From positions 2,344,001 through 2,408,000 of the forward strand of contig NZ_CP087135.1 in NCBI RefSeq assembly GCF_020911945.1: a stretch of DNA of 64,000 nucleotides, given 5' to 3'. Under the pieces are notes generated by a model that did no database searches, was not told the DNA's origin, and worked only from the letters and a program-made list of their open reading frames with translations. Position numbers and translations under genes: made by a program. Source of the DNA: Flavobacterium galactosidilyticum (GTDB taxonomy: Bacteria > Bacteroidota > Bacteroidia > Flavobacteriales > Flavobacteriaceae). Shown one piece after another: positions 24,491 to 34,149 of the stretch. The stretch's first letter is position 1; each line of letters starts with the position of its first letter.

Positions 24491-24614
24491 TTTCTTTAGA
24501 TTTAATTGGGGATAATTTAATTATAACTCTTTATTTTATTTCTAATGATAAGTTTTCAACAACTGTGCCAATACGGTAATATTAACATTTAATTAAGAGT
24601 TAATGCTCTGAAAT

Positions 24615-24644
24615 AAAAAGAGCCTCATTACTGAGACTCTTTTT
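24615..24644 (-). terminator. Terminator of secreted paralogue 2
   Basis: Stem AAAAAGAG-c-CTCA/TGAG-a-CTCTTTTT with a single internal mismatch and a flanking T-tract on the minus strand, 22 nt after the stop at 24666. Confidence 0.75.
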
Positions 24645-24665
24645 ATAAATTATGTGAAACAAGGA

Positions 24666-25157
24666 TTAATGTTTTCCATTTCCATGACCTTTATATTCTT
24701 TTCCGCCTTTATTTCCATTGTTGCCATTTCCATTGTTTCTGTTACTTTTGTATACTTTGTTACTATTATTACGTTTTGAACCTATTGATTTTTGAGGTTT
24801 ACCTTTGTATCCTTTGTAATATTTTGCTTTGTGTGTTTTAAAGTTGCTGTATGGTCTCGAACCATGGTAATCTTCCAAGACAACTTTGTAGCCATTGTAT
24901 AGGTTATAGTTTCTATATTGATTAGCCAGGTTTCTTGAACGAATCCATTTTCCTCCATCAAAATAAATGAACTGGGTGGCTCTTACATCATAATAAGCTT
25001 CAACATCTGGTAAATAATAATAATCTACTGCTGAGTAGCCAGCCGGACCCCAAGCTGGAGGAGTACCTATATTTACATTTACTGAAACTTGCGCTTGTAT
25101 AGTATTTGCGGATGCAAAAAGTATAATTCCTGCGACGATTAATTTTAATGTTTTCAT
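24666..25157 (-). CDS. Secreted basic protein, paralogue 2
   Basis: A 163-aa paralogue of the adjacent downstream gene, with a matching signal peptide (cleavage near TIQAQ, residue 23) and core (VSVNVNIGTPPAWGPAGY, YYYLPDVEAYYDVRATQFIY, YNGYKVVLEDYHGSRPYSNF). The tail differs: here it is Gly/Asn/Lys-rich, with GNGNNGNKGGKE-type runs. The gene has its own terminator, so the pair are separate transcripts. No known family function is recognised. Confidence 0.85.
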   Translation of the reverse strand: MKTLKLIVAGIILFASANTIQAQVSVNVNIGTPPAWGPAGYSAVDYYYLPDVEAYYDVRATQFIYFDGGKWIRSRNLANQYRNYNLYNGYKVVLEDYHGSRPYSNFKTHKAKYYKGYKGKPQKSIGSKRNNSNKVYKSNRNNGNGNNGNKGGKEYKGHGNGKH

Positions 25158-25268
25158 TTTTTAAATTTTTAATTAGTAATATTTAGTTATTATTTTATCT
25201 GGTTATGTGGAAAAGCTAACAATTGTATCATTATCAAAAAATTAACAAAATTGTGTTATTTTATTTCA

Positions 25269-25300
25269 TAAAAAAAAGGAAACAATTTCTTGTCTCCTTT
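25269..25300 (-). terminator. Terminator of the 105-aa protein gene
   Basis: Imperfect stem AAAGGAAACAA/TTGTCTCCTTT with a G-U/A-C exception, followed on the minus strand by a T-run, 24 nt after the stop at 25324. Confidence 0.6.
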
Positions 25301-25323
25301 AGATAATCTAAGTTTTTTTCTAA

Positions 25324-25641
25324 TTATAGTAAAAGAATTAATAATAGAATAATGATGATTATTGCTCCTATTGATAGATAAACACCGTTTCCTGTAGACT
25401 TTAACTCCTTTTTAATAGTACGAACTTCTTTGCGTAATTCTTTTTTCTCTACAGAACTCATATTAGTTTTGTCCATTGCTTTTATTTCGTCCAGACGATT
25501 AAGCATTACTTTAACCTCTGCAGGCACTTCTTTAGTAGTGTTAGATATTGCTGTTGGATTTTTTTCAGCAGCTAACATTTGGGTTGGAACAACACTTAAT
25601 GACAATACCATCATCATTAAATAAAAGGTAACTTTTTTCAT
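25324..25641 (-). CDS. Small exported membrane-anchored protein
   Basis: A 105-aa protein with a signal peptide (cleavage near MLAAE, residue 25), a charged helical middle (VPAEVKVMLNRLDEIKAMDK, then SSVEKKELRKEVRTIKKELK) and a C-terminal transmembrane helix (GAIIIIILLLILLL). The arrangement resembles small Bacteroidota proteins of unknown function whose C-terminal hydrophobic tail anchors a periplasmic coil. It is monocistronic, with its own terminator. Confidence 0.8.
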   Translation of the reverse strand: MKKVTFYLMMMVLSLSVVPTQMLAAEKNPTAISNTTKEVPAEVKVMLNRLDEIKAMDKTNMSSVEKKELRKEVRTIKKELKSTGNGVYLSIGAIIIIILLLILLL

Positions 25642-25830
25642 TTGTTTAGGTTTTAGTTATGAATTTATTATGATAAAAGTACGCATTTAAGTCTCACTAA
25701 ATTTTATAGAATTATAATATAAAGTTATATAATTTGCGTTTTTATAGTAATCTTAAAAAGATGTAACTTTCAACAACGACTGACCTATCATCCTTGTTGT
25801 TAAATAAATGGCTACCAGTATTCTATATTA

Positions 25831-27651
25831 TTACTTATAAATCACAGTACGTGGCTTGCCCAATTCAAAATTTTGCAAGCCAAAGTCTGTTGTTTCGAAT
25901 GCATTTGTTTTAAATATATTTTGGCCCGTTCCTGGAATTGAAGGATAATAACTGAGCGAAATTTGAAAAGAACTAAAGACTAAATAATCATTACTTATTA
26001 TTAATCCTATACCCACTTTTGAATATGCTTTACTTTCAAGTAATCCTCGTTCAGAACTTCCTAACATAGCAATAGAATAGTTTACGTACGGATTTAAACG
26101 GAATCCCCAGAGATCCCACGGAGAATAAAATTGAGTTTGTGAGCTTAAAATTGCCTTTTTTGTACCATATTCTGCCATTTTAAAGCCATTTAGTCCTTGA
26201 TTTTCGTTTATTGAAAGTTGGTCTCCAATGATGTCTTCACGATTTGAACCTAATATTATTTTGGGTTTAACAAACTGTCTCACTTTCCATTTACCAATGG
26301 TCATTAAATTTGTAAAATAATTTGCTTCAAGCGAGAACGCGGTTTGCTTAGTATTCGATTTTTCAAAGAAAGTGCCTAGTTCAAAATTAGCACTTAGAAA
26401 ACCCCATTTGTAGAAATTCCCAAAAGCAGCGCGACCACCTAAATAGTAACGTCCGGTATTATTTTTATATTGATATCCAGTCGTTATTCCATATAATTTG
26501 CCAATAGGAACATCCTCAATAATTCCGTTTTGAAATATATAGCGATCTCTGATGAATTTACGAGATGAAATACCAATTCCAAACAATACCAGTTTTTCAT
26601 TCGAATAAAAATTGCTACTGTCGTAATCAAAAATAGGACTTTCTAAATATTTACTATTTAAAAATCGAGCGCTTGTAATCAGATTTGTAGTTCGATCATT
26701 TTCAGTATTTCCTTTAAAAATAGTGAACGCTCGTCCTGCCCAAAAATCATGCGTACTATATTTGAAATTCTGCGAAGCGAAAACCATATTAGAATCAGGA
26801 AGAGTATCTTTTCGAAATTGCTGGTCTAGGTAAATTCCACCCGCCCATCTCGCCAATGGTGAATAAAAAGGTCGATCAATTGCAATAATTTTTGAATAGT
26901 AATTGTCTAAGTCTATTTCGTAGCTCGTTTTAACATTTACAAAGGTGTTTTTAATATTTGGAATGCTATACGCTACGGCATAAGCACTTTTGCCATCATC
27001 AAATCTATTTTTAAATTTATTTTCAAATTGGTGACCAGTACCAAAAATATTACGTTCAATTAAATCAAAATTTACTCTTGAACTGGATAACGAACCTTTG
27101 GCTATCAAGCTCCAAGAATCTAAAACTCTGATTGAAATATCTATCGAATCGGAATTAGTACTGATTAATTCAGGAGTTATATTTACACGATTTATATAAC
27201 GTTGTGAACGTATCAAACGTTCTGACTCTTTTACTAAATAAGAGTCAAATGGTTGATTTTTTCTAATTAAAAGTAGATTTAAAATAGCAAACCTCTTGGT
27301 CTTAGAGTGAACTTTGTTTCCGGATCTTTCACCCCAGTTTTTAGGTTTTTTTAATGTGTCAATTTCAGAATACCCAAAAGGATCAAGAGTCACAATATTG
27401 ATATTTCTGATGATTTTACCTTCAAAAACATTATAATTTTTTTGAACTTCTTTAATAGCTTTTTTTTCTAAAACCGGAGATCTAAAAATTAATTTATGCA
27501 TTAAGCGCGTAAATTTATTTTTCTTAGAGTATTGTTTAATAGTCGTATAAACTTGAGATGTGTCTTTCTTTACAACTGTTTCTTGCGCTAAAGCGACCTG
27601 AAAACAATTGCAGATAAAAACAAAAAAAACAAGTATTATCTTTTTGCTCAT
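25831..27651 (-). CDS. Outer-membrane POTRA/beta-barrel protein (BamA/TamA-like)
   Basis: A 606-aa protein with a signal peptide (cleavage near ALAQE, residue 22). Residues 75-190 look POTRA-like: GKIIRNINIVTLDPFG, NQPFDSYLVKESERLIRSQRYI, then SIDISIRVLDSWS. From about 190 to the end it is an alternating beta-strand barrel that ends in a short aromatic segment. The layout is that of BamA/TamA-family Omp85 proteins. It has only one to two POTRA repeats, so it is not BamA itself (which has five). Its partner and cargo are unknown. Confidence 0.8.
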   Translation of the reverse strand: MSKKIILVFFVFICNCFQVALAQETVVKKDTSQVYTTIKQYSKKNKFTRLMHKLIFRSPVLEKKAIKEVQKNYNVFEGKIIRNINIVTLDPFGYSEIDTLKKPKNWGERSGNKVHSKTKRFAILNLLLIRKNQPFDSYLVKESERLIRSQRYINRVNITPELISTNSDSIDISIRVLDSWSLIAKGSLSSSRVNFDLIERNIFGTGHQFENKFKNRFDDGKSAYAVAYSIPNIKNTFVNVKTSYEIDLDNYYSKIIAIDRPFYSPLARWAGGIYLDQQFRKDTLPDSNMVFASQNFKYSTHDFWAGRAFTIFKGNTENDRTTNLITSARFLNSKYLESPIFDYDSSNFYSNEKLVLFGIGISSRKFIRDRYIFQNGIIEDVPIGKLYGITTGYQYKNNTGRYYLGGRAAFGNFYKWGFLSANFELGTFFEKSNTKQTAFSLEANYFTNLMTIGKWKVRQFVKPKIILGSNREDIIGDQLSINENQGLNGFKMAEYGTKKAILSSQTQFYSPWDLWGFRLNPYVNYSIAMLGSSERGLLESKAYSKVGIGLIISNDYLVFSSFQISLSYYPSIPGTGQNIFKTNAFETTDFGLQNFELGKPRTVIYK

Positions 27652-27740
27652 GCTGTGAGTTTGAACTTTATAAAATATTGAATAAGCAAGATGATACCTT
27701 TTTTAAGAATTAGTTTGAAGAATTGAAATGTCCTGACTAT

Positions 27741-28961
27741 TTACGACGGAAATGTATCATCGGTTCTTTTAGGTGTATTTTCAGTGGTTGTCTCGGTAAA
27801 TGTAGGAACTATAACATCCGCTTTACTTACATTGATTTCAGTTGTTTCTGCTCTCTCTTCTGAATCGAATAGTGGCAATTTTATCTTACGCCAAGTGTAT
27901 GTTTTAGGAAGATGATCACCCATTAAATAACCCCAAGGTTGTAATGATTCCACACGATCAAAAATTACTTTCATAATTGCGATTATTGGTAATGCTAAAA
28001 ACATTCCGGAAACCCCTGCAATAGAACCACCAATAATAATTCCTATAATTGAAACCAATGCGTTGATTTCTACTTTTGAGCTAACAATTAATGGAACTAG
28101 TACATTATTATCAATTAACTGAACAACTACGGTGATGACAATTACACCAATAATTATCGATAGATCTGGTGATCCAGTTAAAGATGCTAAAATACTCAAT
28201 AGTCCTGCAAATAGAATACCAATATACGGTATAAGATTTAAAATTCCAGTAACGACACCTAGTAAAACAGCATATTTTAAACCTATTAGCATAAATCCAA
28301 CGGTTGTCATTATTGAAATCAAAATTGTTTCAATAATTAAACCTACGATGTAGCTATTGATTGCTACACGTATGTTTGTTAAGATGTTTTTTAATTGCTC
28401 ATGGTTTTCTTTCTTAATCAATTTGGATAAGAAAAGTAAAAAATGAGTTCTGTATAAAAGAATTAAAAAAGTGTAAATAGGTATTAGGGTCAAATTCATT
28501 AAAGTATCTGTAAATGACATTAAAGTTGTGCCAATCATTTCCTTGCCTTTTTGCATGGAATCTTCAGTAGCAGAATCAATGTATTCTTTTTGCTGACGTG
28601 AGCTTAAATGAAAATTGTCTCGTATAAAAATTTGTATATTTTCTAAATGGATATAGAAGTTGCGCTCTATCTTGTCAAAATCATTTACAAAATCGCTAAC
28701 TTGAAATGATAGAAAAACAAAGAGACCGACAAAAACTAATACAAATAATATGACTGCTAACATTACTGCTATCACATGTGGCAAATGAATTTTAGATTTT
28801 AAAAAGTTAACAACAGGATAAAGTAAGATCGCAAATAAAAATGACATCATTACCGGAATCAATATATCCTGACCAATATAAAAAATGAATGCGCTTGCGA
28901 TTAAGCCCACTAAAATTAGAGTTAATCTAGCATAAAAGGGTAGTTTTAAAGTATCGTCCAT
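27741..28961 (-). CDS. AI-2E family transporter (PerM-like)
   Basis: A 406-aa membrane protein with about eight transmembrane helices. The family core includes PIYTFLILLYR, LKYAVLLGVVTGILNLIPYIG (shown here in parts) and DNNVLVPLIVSSKVEINALV, followed by GSIAGVSGMFLALPIIAIMKV. The hydrophilic C-terminal 60 residues are variable. Some family members export AI-2; most have no proven substrate, so the name is only a family label. Confidence 0.9.
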   Translation of the reverse strand: MDDTLKLPFYARLTLILVGLIASAFIFYIGQDILIPVMMSFLFAILLYPVVNFLKSKIHLPHVIAVMLAVILFVLVFVGLFVFLSFQVSDFVNDFDKIERNFYIHLENIQIFIRDNFHLSSRQQKEYIDSATEDSMQKGKEMIGTTLMSFTDTLMNLTLIPIYTFLILLYRTHFLLFLSKLIKKENHEQLKNILTNIRVAINSYIVGLIIETILISIMTTVGFMLIGLKYAVLLGVVTGILNLIPYIGILFAGLLSILASLTGSPDLSIIIGVIVITVVVQLIDNNVLVPLIVSSKVEINALVSIIGIIIGGSIAGVSGMFLALPIIAIMKVIFDRVESLQPWGYLMGDHLPKTYTWRKIKLPLFDSEERAETTEINVSKADVIVPTFTETTTENTPKRTDDTFPS

Positions 28962-29264
28962 TGGTGTTCTTTATTGAAGTATAGAGTTGTATAATCTAGC
29001 TATTTTACCGTAACAAATATGTAATAATAATCACTACGAAGTATTATAGATTTTTAAACAAAAATTATATAATTAACATCATAATCACCATTGCCATTGC
29101 GAAATAACAGAGAATTTTATACAGAACTGGAAAAATGTATTCTTACCAATAAATCGAATGGTAGCATAATCTCATTCATTTGATCTTATGTTTCCAATTT
29201 AAAGAAAAAATAAAAAAAAGAATGATTAATATGTTTCCAATTAAGAATTAGTTTACAATGAATT
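28962..29264. other. Intergenic region, no gene
   Basis: 303 nt of AT-rich sequence between the AI-2E transporter start and the MscS-like gene end, both on the minus strand. It should carry the transporter promoter. I see no ORF, hairpin terminator or RNA gene of note in it. Confidence 0.4.
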
Positions 29265-29801
29265 TTAATCTACGAATTCTTTATCGTTAAAATGATCTTT
29301 CATTATTGAAATTCCTTTTTGCAAAAGTAAATTGTTAGGATAAATAACTTCTTCCCCATCATCTGTTTTCAAGAAAACATGAAAAGCACCAATATCTGTT
29401 ATTGCTCCTATAATTGGAAAATCTTTATCATGAATTTTTATAACATCGCCAATTTTGAATGGGAAAGAAAAAAACAGAATTATTCCTGAGGTAATATTAC
29501 TTAAAATAGACCATTGCGCAATCAATGCAACTCCAACTACAGTTGTAATAGAAGATAGTGCCCATGTAATATCTTTTGGTTGTACTCCCCAGATAATTAT
29601 TAAGGCAATGGCGGCTAAAATATAGAGAAATAAATGCATGTACTTGACCACTAAAGTACTTCTGTGCTCAATGGTATGGTTGGTTTTTGCATACCGTAGT
29701 ACTAATTTTGTGGTACCAATTCTTAGTGCTACTAAAATGATTAATAATATACCACTTGCAATAAACTCCTTTGAATATTCATGTATTAATGCCATCTCCA
29801 T
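29265..29801 (-). CDS. Small MscS-family mechanosensitive channel
   Basis: A 178-aa protein with three N-terminal transmembrane helices (about 15-35, 50-70, 78-110), the pore helix followed by the conserved beta domain: SFPFKIGDVIKIHDKDFPI, then ITDIGAFHVFLKTDDGEEVI and YPNNLLLQKGI. It is at the short end of the MscS family, because the C-terminal alpha/beta cytoplasmic cage is missing. It is the last gene of the DUF2520-KdsC-UbiA-Maf cluster and starts 8 nt after maf. Confidence 0.88.
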   Translation of the reverse strand: MEMALIHEYSKEFIASGILLIILVALRIGTTKLVLRYAKTNHTIEHRSTLVVKYMHLFLYILAAIALIIIWGVQPKDITWALSSITTVVGVALIAQWSILSNITSGIILFFSFPFKIGDVIKIHDKDFPIIGAITDIGAFHVFLKTDDGEEVIYPNNLLLQKGISIMKDHFNDKEFVD

Positions 29802-29809
29802 AATATAAT

Positions 29810-30394
29810 TTATGCTAATTTACTCAAATATTCATATACTTTATCTGTAGGCATTCCCATAACATTAGCGTAAGAACCTTCAATTTTTGAAACACCTATA
29901 AAACCAATCCATTCCTGTATGCCATAAGCACCTGCTTTATCGTAAGGATTGAAATTATCTAAATAATACCAAATTGCTTCGTCACTCAAATCGTTGAAAG
30001 TAACTTTTGTTATTTCATACAATACATCCGTTTTTTCATTAGTTTTAAAACAAACCGAAGTGATAACTTCATGTGTAGCGTTCGATAATGATTTTAGAAT
30101 TTCATACGCCTCTTGTTCGTCTTTTGGTTTACCCAAAGCTTTGTTTTTGTGCCAAACTATAGTATCGCTGGTAATAAGGATTTCGTTAGGTTTTAATTCA
30201 CCTTCAAAAGCGCTCGATTTTAATTGGGCTAAATAATTTGTGATTTCATGCGCTTTTAATTCTGGCGGGTAAATTTCGTCAATTTCTTTCAGTCGGATTT
30301 CAAAATCCAAATCCAAATCTTTAAAGAATTGTTGGCGTCTTGGTGAACCAGAAGCAAGTATTAATCGGTATTTTTTTAATTGATTTCTAAGCAT
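29810..30394 (-). CDS. maf: Maf family nucleotide pyrophosphatase
   Basis: A 194-aa Maf protein. The family motif LILASGSPRRQQFFKDL is at residues 11-27, followed by SDTIVWHKNKALGKPKDEQE and the DKAGAYGIQEWIG block. Maf enzymes hydrolyse dNTPs, mainly dTTP and UTP or modified nucleotides, to the monophosphate. The start codon overlaps the end of the upstream prenyltransferase gene by 8 nt, so they are translationally coupled. Confidence 0.93.
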   Translation of the reverse strand: MLRNQLKKYRLILASGSPRRQQFFKDLDLDFEIRLKEIDEIYPPELKAHEITNYLAQLKSSAFEGELKPNEILITSDTIVWHKNKALGKPKDEQEAYEILKSLSNATHEVITSVCFKTNEKTDVLYEITKVTFNDLSDEAIWYYLDNFNPYDKAGAYGIQEWIGFIGVSKIEGSYANVMGMPTDKVYEYLSKLA

Positions 30395-31307
30395 TGTATT
30401 TCATATTTAAACTAATAACGACCACAGATAAAATTCCAAAAAAGAGCATCCATTTCAAAAGTAAACTCAAAAAGTAGAACTCTTTTTTTGTGTAAGCTTT
30501 TAGCATTTTTACAGTAAAAAGGATTAGTGGACCGCAAACAAAAAGCAACAGGTAAATGGTAACCCACAATAAGTCAAGTAAGTATTTGTTGATGTATAAC
30601 AAAATAACAAGTATTGGAATGATACTTAATATGAAAATTATTTTACATGTTCGTAATTTTCCAATAGCTATAGGTAATGTATTCATTCCTTGATTGTAAT
30701 CACCGTCCATATCTTGTATATCTTTAATCATTTCTCTTAGGATATTAATCATAAAAGCAAATATAGCGTAATCCAAAAGTATCGAAAAAAAGACTTTCAT
30801 TTGTTGTTGATTCTCAATAACTGTGGCAGGATACAGATCAAAAATTCCAATAATAATAACACTAAATGATAAGAGCAATGCGACTACAACGTTTCCAATA
30901 AGCATCATTTGTTTTAAACTTGAAGCATACAAATAAAGCGTGGCAGCAATCAAAATAAATATAGAAGCAAAGCCTGGTTTTTGGATTACATTCGATAGGT
31001 AAAATCCTAATGCCACGCCAGAAACAGTAAGTGCAAAGTATAAATTGTAAGCTTGTGTTTCTGAAATGCTTTTGCCTACAATTACATCATTTGGCTTATT
31101 GTCGTTATCTGTTTCTTGGTCAAAAATATTATTGATAACATAACCACCGGCTGCAATTAAGACAGTTGATAAAACTAGTAATCCATATTGCCAATCCGCT
31201 AGTGCTAGAGGAATGTTTTGTAATTTTAAAAATCCGTACCTAAAAATAAGTTGCATAAAAGCAAGCATTAGTAAGTTTTGATATCGAATCAGTTTTAGGA
31301 AATTCAT
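30387..31307 (-). CDS. UbiA-type prenyltransferase, GGGP-synthase-like
   Basis: A 306-aa integral membrane prenyltransferase with about eight helices. The two aspartate-rich motifs are clear: NNIFDQETDNDNKP (residues 60-73) and IQDMDGDYNQGMNTLPI (about 195-211). The sequence and its neighbours (Maf, KdsC-like) match the flavobacterial protein usually annotated as geranylgeranylglycerol-phosphate geranylgeranyltransferase; the real acceptor in bacteria is not established. It should not be confused with menA at 56730-57689. Confidence 0.85.
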   Translation of the reverse strand: MNFLKLIRYQNLLMLAFMQLIFRYGFLKLQNIPLALADWQYGLLVLSTVLIAAGGYVINNIFDQETDNDNKPNDVIVGKSISETQAYNLYFALTVSGVALGFYLSNVIQKPGFASIFILIAATLYLYASSLKQMMLIGNVVVALLLSFSVIIIGIFDLYPATVIENQQQMKVFFSILLDYAIFAFMINILREMIKDIQDMDGDYNQGMNTLPIAIGKLRTCKIIFILSIIPILVILLYINKYLLDLLWVTIYLLLFVCGPLILFTVKMLKAYTKKEFYFLSLLLKWMLFFGILSVVVISLNMKYNA

Positions 31308-31497
31308 TTATAAGTGTTCAGTGTTCGGTATTCTGGAATGGCTTTTCATTGAGTAATTTTTAGTGTTCCGGTATTATTAGCCGCTTTTTGCTTTCAGTTT
31401 TTTCGTTTCAATATAATTTAAATAGTACAAAATAAGTTATTTTTATAATCACTAAAAATCTGACTACGAACCACTAATTTTTAAAACTGAATACTAA

Positions 31498-32025
31498 TTA
31501 ATCGTGTTTCCCGTCAAAATGAGCCATCCATTTTCCTTGTGTTTTCATCACTTGTTCAATAACATCACGTGCAGCACCTTTGCCACCGTTTTTATGTGAA
31601 ATATAGCCTGAAATTGCTTTTATTTCTGGACTAGCATCCTGCGGACAAGTAGCTAAGCCAACTAATTTCATTACGTGATAATCTGGAATATCATCGCCCA
31701 TATATAAAACTTGCTCCGGTTTTATTTGATAAACATCAGTGTATTCATCAAAAGTTTCTACCTTGTCTGGCGTACCTAAGTATATATCTGTAATTCCAAG
31801 ATTTCTTAGACGTACTCGAACACCTTCATTACTTCCTCCTGAGATGATACATACATTATAACCACTTTCAACGGCGGCTTTCATAGCATAACCATCACGA
31901 ATATTCATAGTTCTAAGAATTTCTCCTTCATTAGTAACAAAAACAGAGCTATCAGTTAAGACTCCATCAACATCAAAAATAAAAGTAGTGATGTCGTTCA
32001 TTATTTCTTTATAACTTTTTGCCAT
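31498..32025 (-). CDS. HAD-IIIA phosphatase, KdsC-like
   Basis: A 175-aa capless HAD phosphatase. The nucleophile motif FIFDVDGVLTDS gives D18 and D20; IISGGSNEGVRVR is motif II; YMGDDIPDYHVM is motif IV. The protein resembles KDO-8-phosphate phosphatase (KdsC) but could use another sugar phosphate, since no kdsA or kdsB gene is nearby. Its start overlaps the end of the DUF2520 gene by 17 nt. Confidence 0.87.
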   Translation of the reverse strand: MAKSYKEIMNDITTFIFDVDGVLTDSSVFVTNEGEILRTMNIRDGYAMKAAVESGYNVCIISGGSNEGVRVRLRNLGITDIYLGTPDKVETFDEYTDVYQIKPEQVLYMGDDIPDYHVMKLVGLATCPQDASPEIKAISGYISHKNGGKGAARDVIEQVMKTQGKWMAHFDGKHD

Positions 32026-32782
32026 TATGTCGTATTGATTGTGTTAGTATTTTGTAAATATTTAGATGATTTTGATTCGTTAAAAACGCTTCATGAGCTT
32101 CAATTGTTGCAGTATCATTTCGTTTTGCTGGACCAGTTTGCGCTTCTTGCGGCGAAAGTACCATTATTTTATTGGCAGTTTCAGCGATCAAAGGTTTTAA
32201 TATATCAAATGAAACTTGATTTTCTTCACAAATTTCGCTACCTATTTCGTATAAATGATTCGTGAAATTATTGATAAAAACAGCCGCCACATGTAATGCT
32301 TTTCGTTGCTCTGAATTGATTGCAAAAATAGCAGCCGAAATTGACTTGGCAACTGTGTTTAGCAATTGATAATCTGTTGCATTTTCGCTTTCTAAACAAA
32401 TAGGTATTGTCTTGAAATCGACTGCTTTATTTTTAGTAAATGTTTGTAATGGATAAAAAACTCCTTTTCGGTTTTCTTCATTCAAAGCAGTAATAGGAAC
32501 AGTTCCAGAAGTATGAACGACCAAACGGTTTTTGAAAGGAAGTTGAGAATCAACCTCACTAATCGCATCATCTGAAACGGCTATGATGTACAAATCGGCT
32601 TCTAATAATTGATTATAATCAGTAGCAATTCGATCATAATCGAGCAAATGGACGAGTGTTTCTAATTTTCTAGAAAAAACTTGAATCAGTTCGATTTCAG
32701 TACCTTCTTTTTTGGATTTTTCAAATGCGACAATCAAATGCTGCGCAACATTCCCTGAACCTATAATAATCACTTTAATCAT
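32009..32782 (-). CDS. Rossmann-fold DUF2520 protein
   Basis: A 257-aa protein with an N-terminal NAD(P)-binding Rossmann domain (MIKVIIIGSGNVAQHLI) and a C-terminal DUF2520 helical domain (HVAAVFINNFTNHLYEIG, then GPAKRNDTATIEAHEAFL). It resembles the ketopantoate/pyrroline-carboxylate reductase class, but its substrate is unknown. It heads a cluster of DUF2520, KdsC-like, UbiA, Maf and MscS-like genes that recurs in Flavobacteriia. Confidence 0.88.
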   Translation of the reverse strand: MIKVIIIGSGNVAQHLIVAFEKSKKEGTEIELIQVFSRKLETLVHLLDYDRIATDYNQLLEADLYIIAVSDDAISEVDSQLPFKNRLVVHTSGTVPITALNEENRKGVFYPLQTFTKNKAVDFKTIPICLESENATDYQLLNTVAKSISAAIFAINSEQRKALHVAAVFINNFTNHLYEIGSEICEENQVSFDILKPLIAETANKIMVLSPQEAQTGPAKRNDTATIEAHEAFLTNQNHLNIYKILTQSIRHNGKKL

Positions 32783-32866
32783 GCGGTAAAAATAGTAAAA
32801 GAGTTTTGTTCTTCCGTATTTTTATTTTTCAATTATTGAATTTTTATAGTTTGACTTTTGTGATTG

Positions 32867-33964
32867 TTACTTGCTTAAACTAGTTTTCAATTTGTCAGTA
32901 AAATAACTTCTTATCGGAAAGTCTAAAAATTTAAAAATAAAGTATGATAGCAGTATTAATAGAATCACAGAAGCAGGGATTACTATCCATAAATCAGCCA
33001 TGCTTGGTTTTTCTACAGTTAAGTAATTTGCAAATATCCACATAAATGGATAATGCGTCATATATAGTGGATAAGAAATTTCCCCAGACAGTGTATTTAT
33101 TTTTTGATATTTACTTGCTAAACTCGCTCCAGCTCCTAGAGAAACTAATAATGGAAAATAAAAAATAACGATAATAGGTTCAATTATCCAACTCCAATTC
33201 TCGTTGTAAGGTGTTAAAAACGCCAACATTAATAAAACACTCATGCTTAGTAGACCCAATTTATTTTTAATAATCCAGTTGGCTCTAAAAATTAACATAC
33301 CCATTAGGAAAGAAAAAGAAATTCGAGCTAGGCCATCAAAGAAAGTTCCTCCGCTCCAACCCCCGAGTAAATTACCGGAATTCCAGCCTACATAAAAAAT
33401 ACCTGCCGCTGCTAATAGAACTAAAATTGGTAATACTTTTTTACTCGCTTTAAATAATACAGTTGCATAAATTAAGTTTGCAACATATTCCCAAAATAAA
33501 GACCAACTAGGCGCATTTAAATTAAATAAATTAAAATAACGTTCCGTGACTACTGGATAAGGGATTAGAAACACAGAGGTGATGAAAATCAATGCAGTCT
33601 CTTTGAAACCATATATAGCATATAAATTACTGTATGGGTCAAATAGAAAAGTAAGTAGCCCTAAAATGGATCCTATAATGACTAAAGGTTGTAAACGAAT
33701 TAGTCTTAATTTTATAAAAGTTTGTAATGGCATTCCGTGAATTCGGGTATCATAGGCATAAGTAATTACAAAACCAGATAAACAAAAGAAGAAATCAACG
33801 GCTAAAAAACCATGTGAAATAAAATTATTACTTAAATCCGCAATAACAATTTCCATAAAGTGAAAAACTACTACTACTATAGCAGCTAATCCTCTTAAAC
33901 CATCTAATATTTCGAAATGCGGCTTACTTTTTAGAAACTTGGATTCTGTAGTTTTATCTTGCAT
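32867..33964 (-). CDS. Acyltransferase 3 family membrane protein
   Basis: A 365-aa membrane protein with about 10 helices. The acyltransferase-3 signature is in the N-terminus: LDGLRGLAAIVVVVFHFM with the conserved His, then GFLAVDFFFCLSGFVI. Such enzymes acylate surface sugars such as O-antigen, capsule or lipid A. It is close in type to the neighbouring gene at 34150-35271, but the two are not recent duplicates. The target is not known. Confidence 0.9.
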   Translation of the reverse strand: MQDKTTESKFLKSKPHFEILDGLRGLAAIVVVVFHFMEIVIADLSNNFISHGFLAVDFFFCLSGFVITYAYDTRIHGMPLQTFIKLRLIRLQPLVIIGSILGLLTFLFDPYSNLYAIYGFKETALIFITSVFLIPYPVVTERYFNLFNLNAPSWSLFWEYVANLIYATVLFKASKKVLPILVLLAAAGIFYVGWNSGNLLGGWSGGTFFDGLARISFSFLMGMLIFRANWIIKNKLGLLSMSVLLMLAFLTPYNENWSWIIEPIIVIFYFPLLVSLGAGASLASKYQKINTLSGEISYPLYMTHYPFMWIFANYLTVEKPSMADLWIVIPASVILLILLSYFIFKFLDFPIRSYFTDKLKTSLSK

Positions 33965-34149
33965 TAGTTTATTTTTAATTTTGTTTTACAATATTTTACC
34001 CGATAAGTTCTAATAAATCAAGTTCGTTTGTAATCTTTTAGTTGAATTAGTAATGAAAAAAATAGATTGTATATTATTTCGTAAACGAATTAGTTTCTAT
34101 TTTAAAACTGGATTGTAATGTCGTTCTAAAAGATTTTTTTATACTCAAA

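Noticed and set aside
25831..27651. BamA
   Set aside because: Too short and with too few POTRA repeats; it is an Omp85-like protein of another type.
30387..31307. Second menA gene
   Set aside because: It is a UbiA-family enzyme, but its neighbours and motif context match the GGGP-synthase-like flavobacterial protein; menA proper is at 56730-57689.
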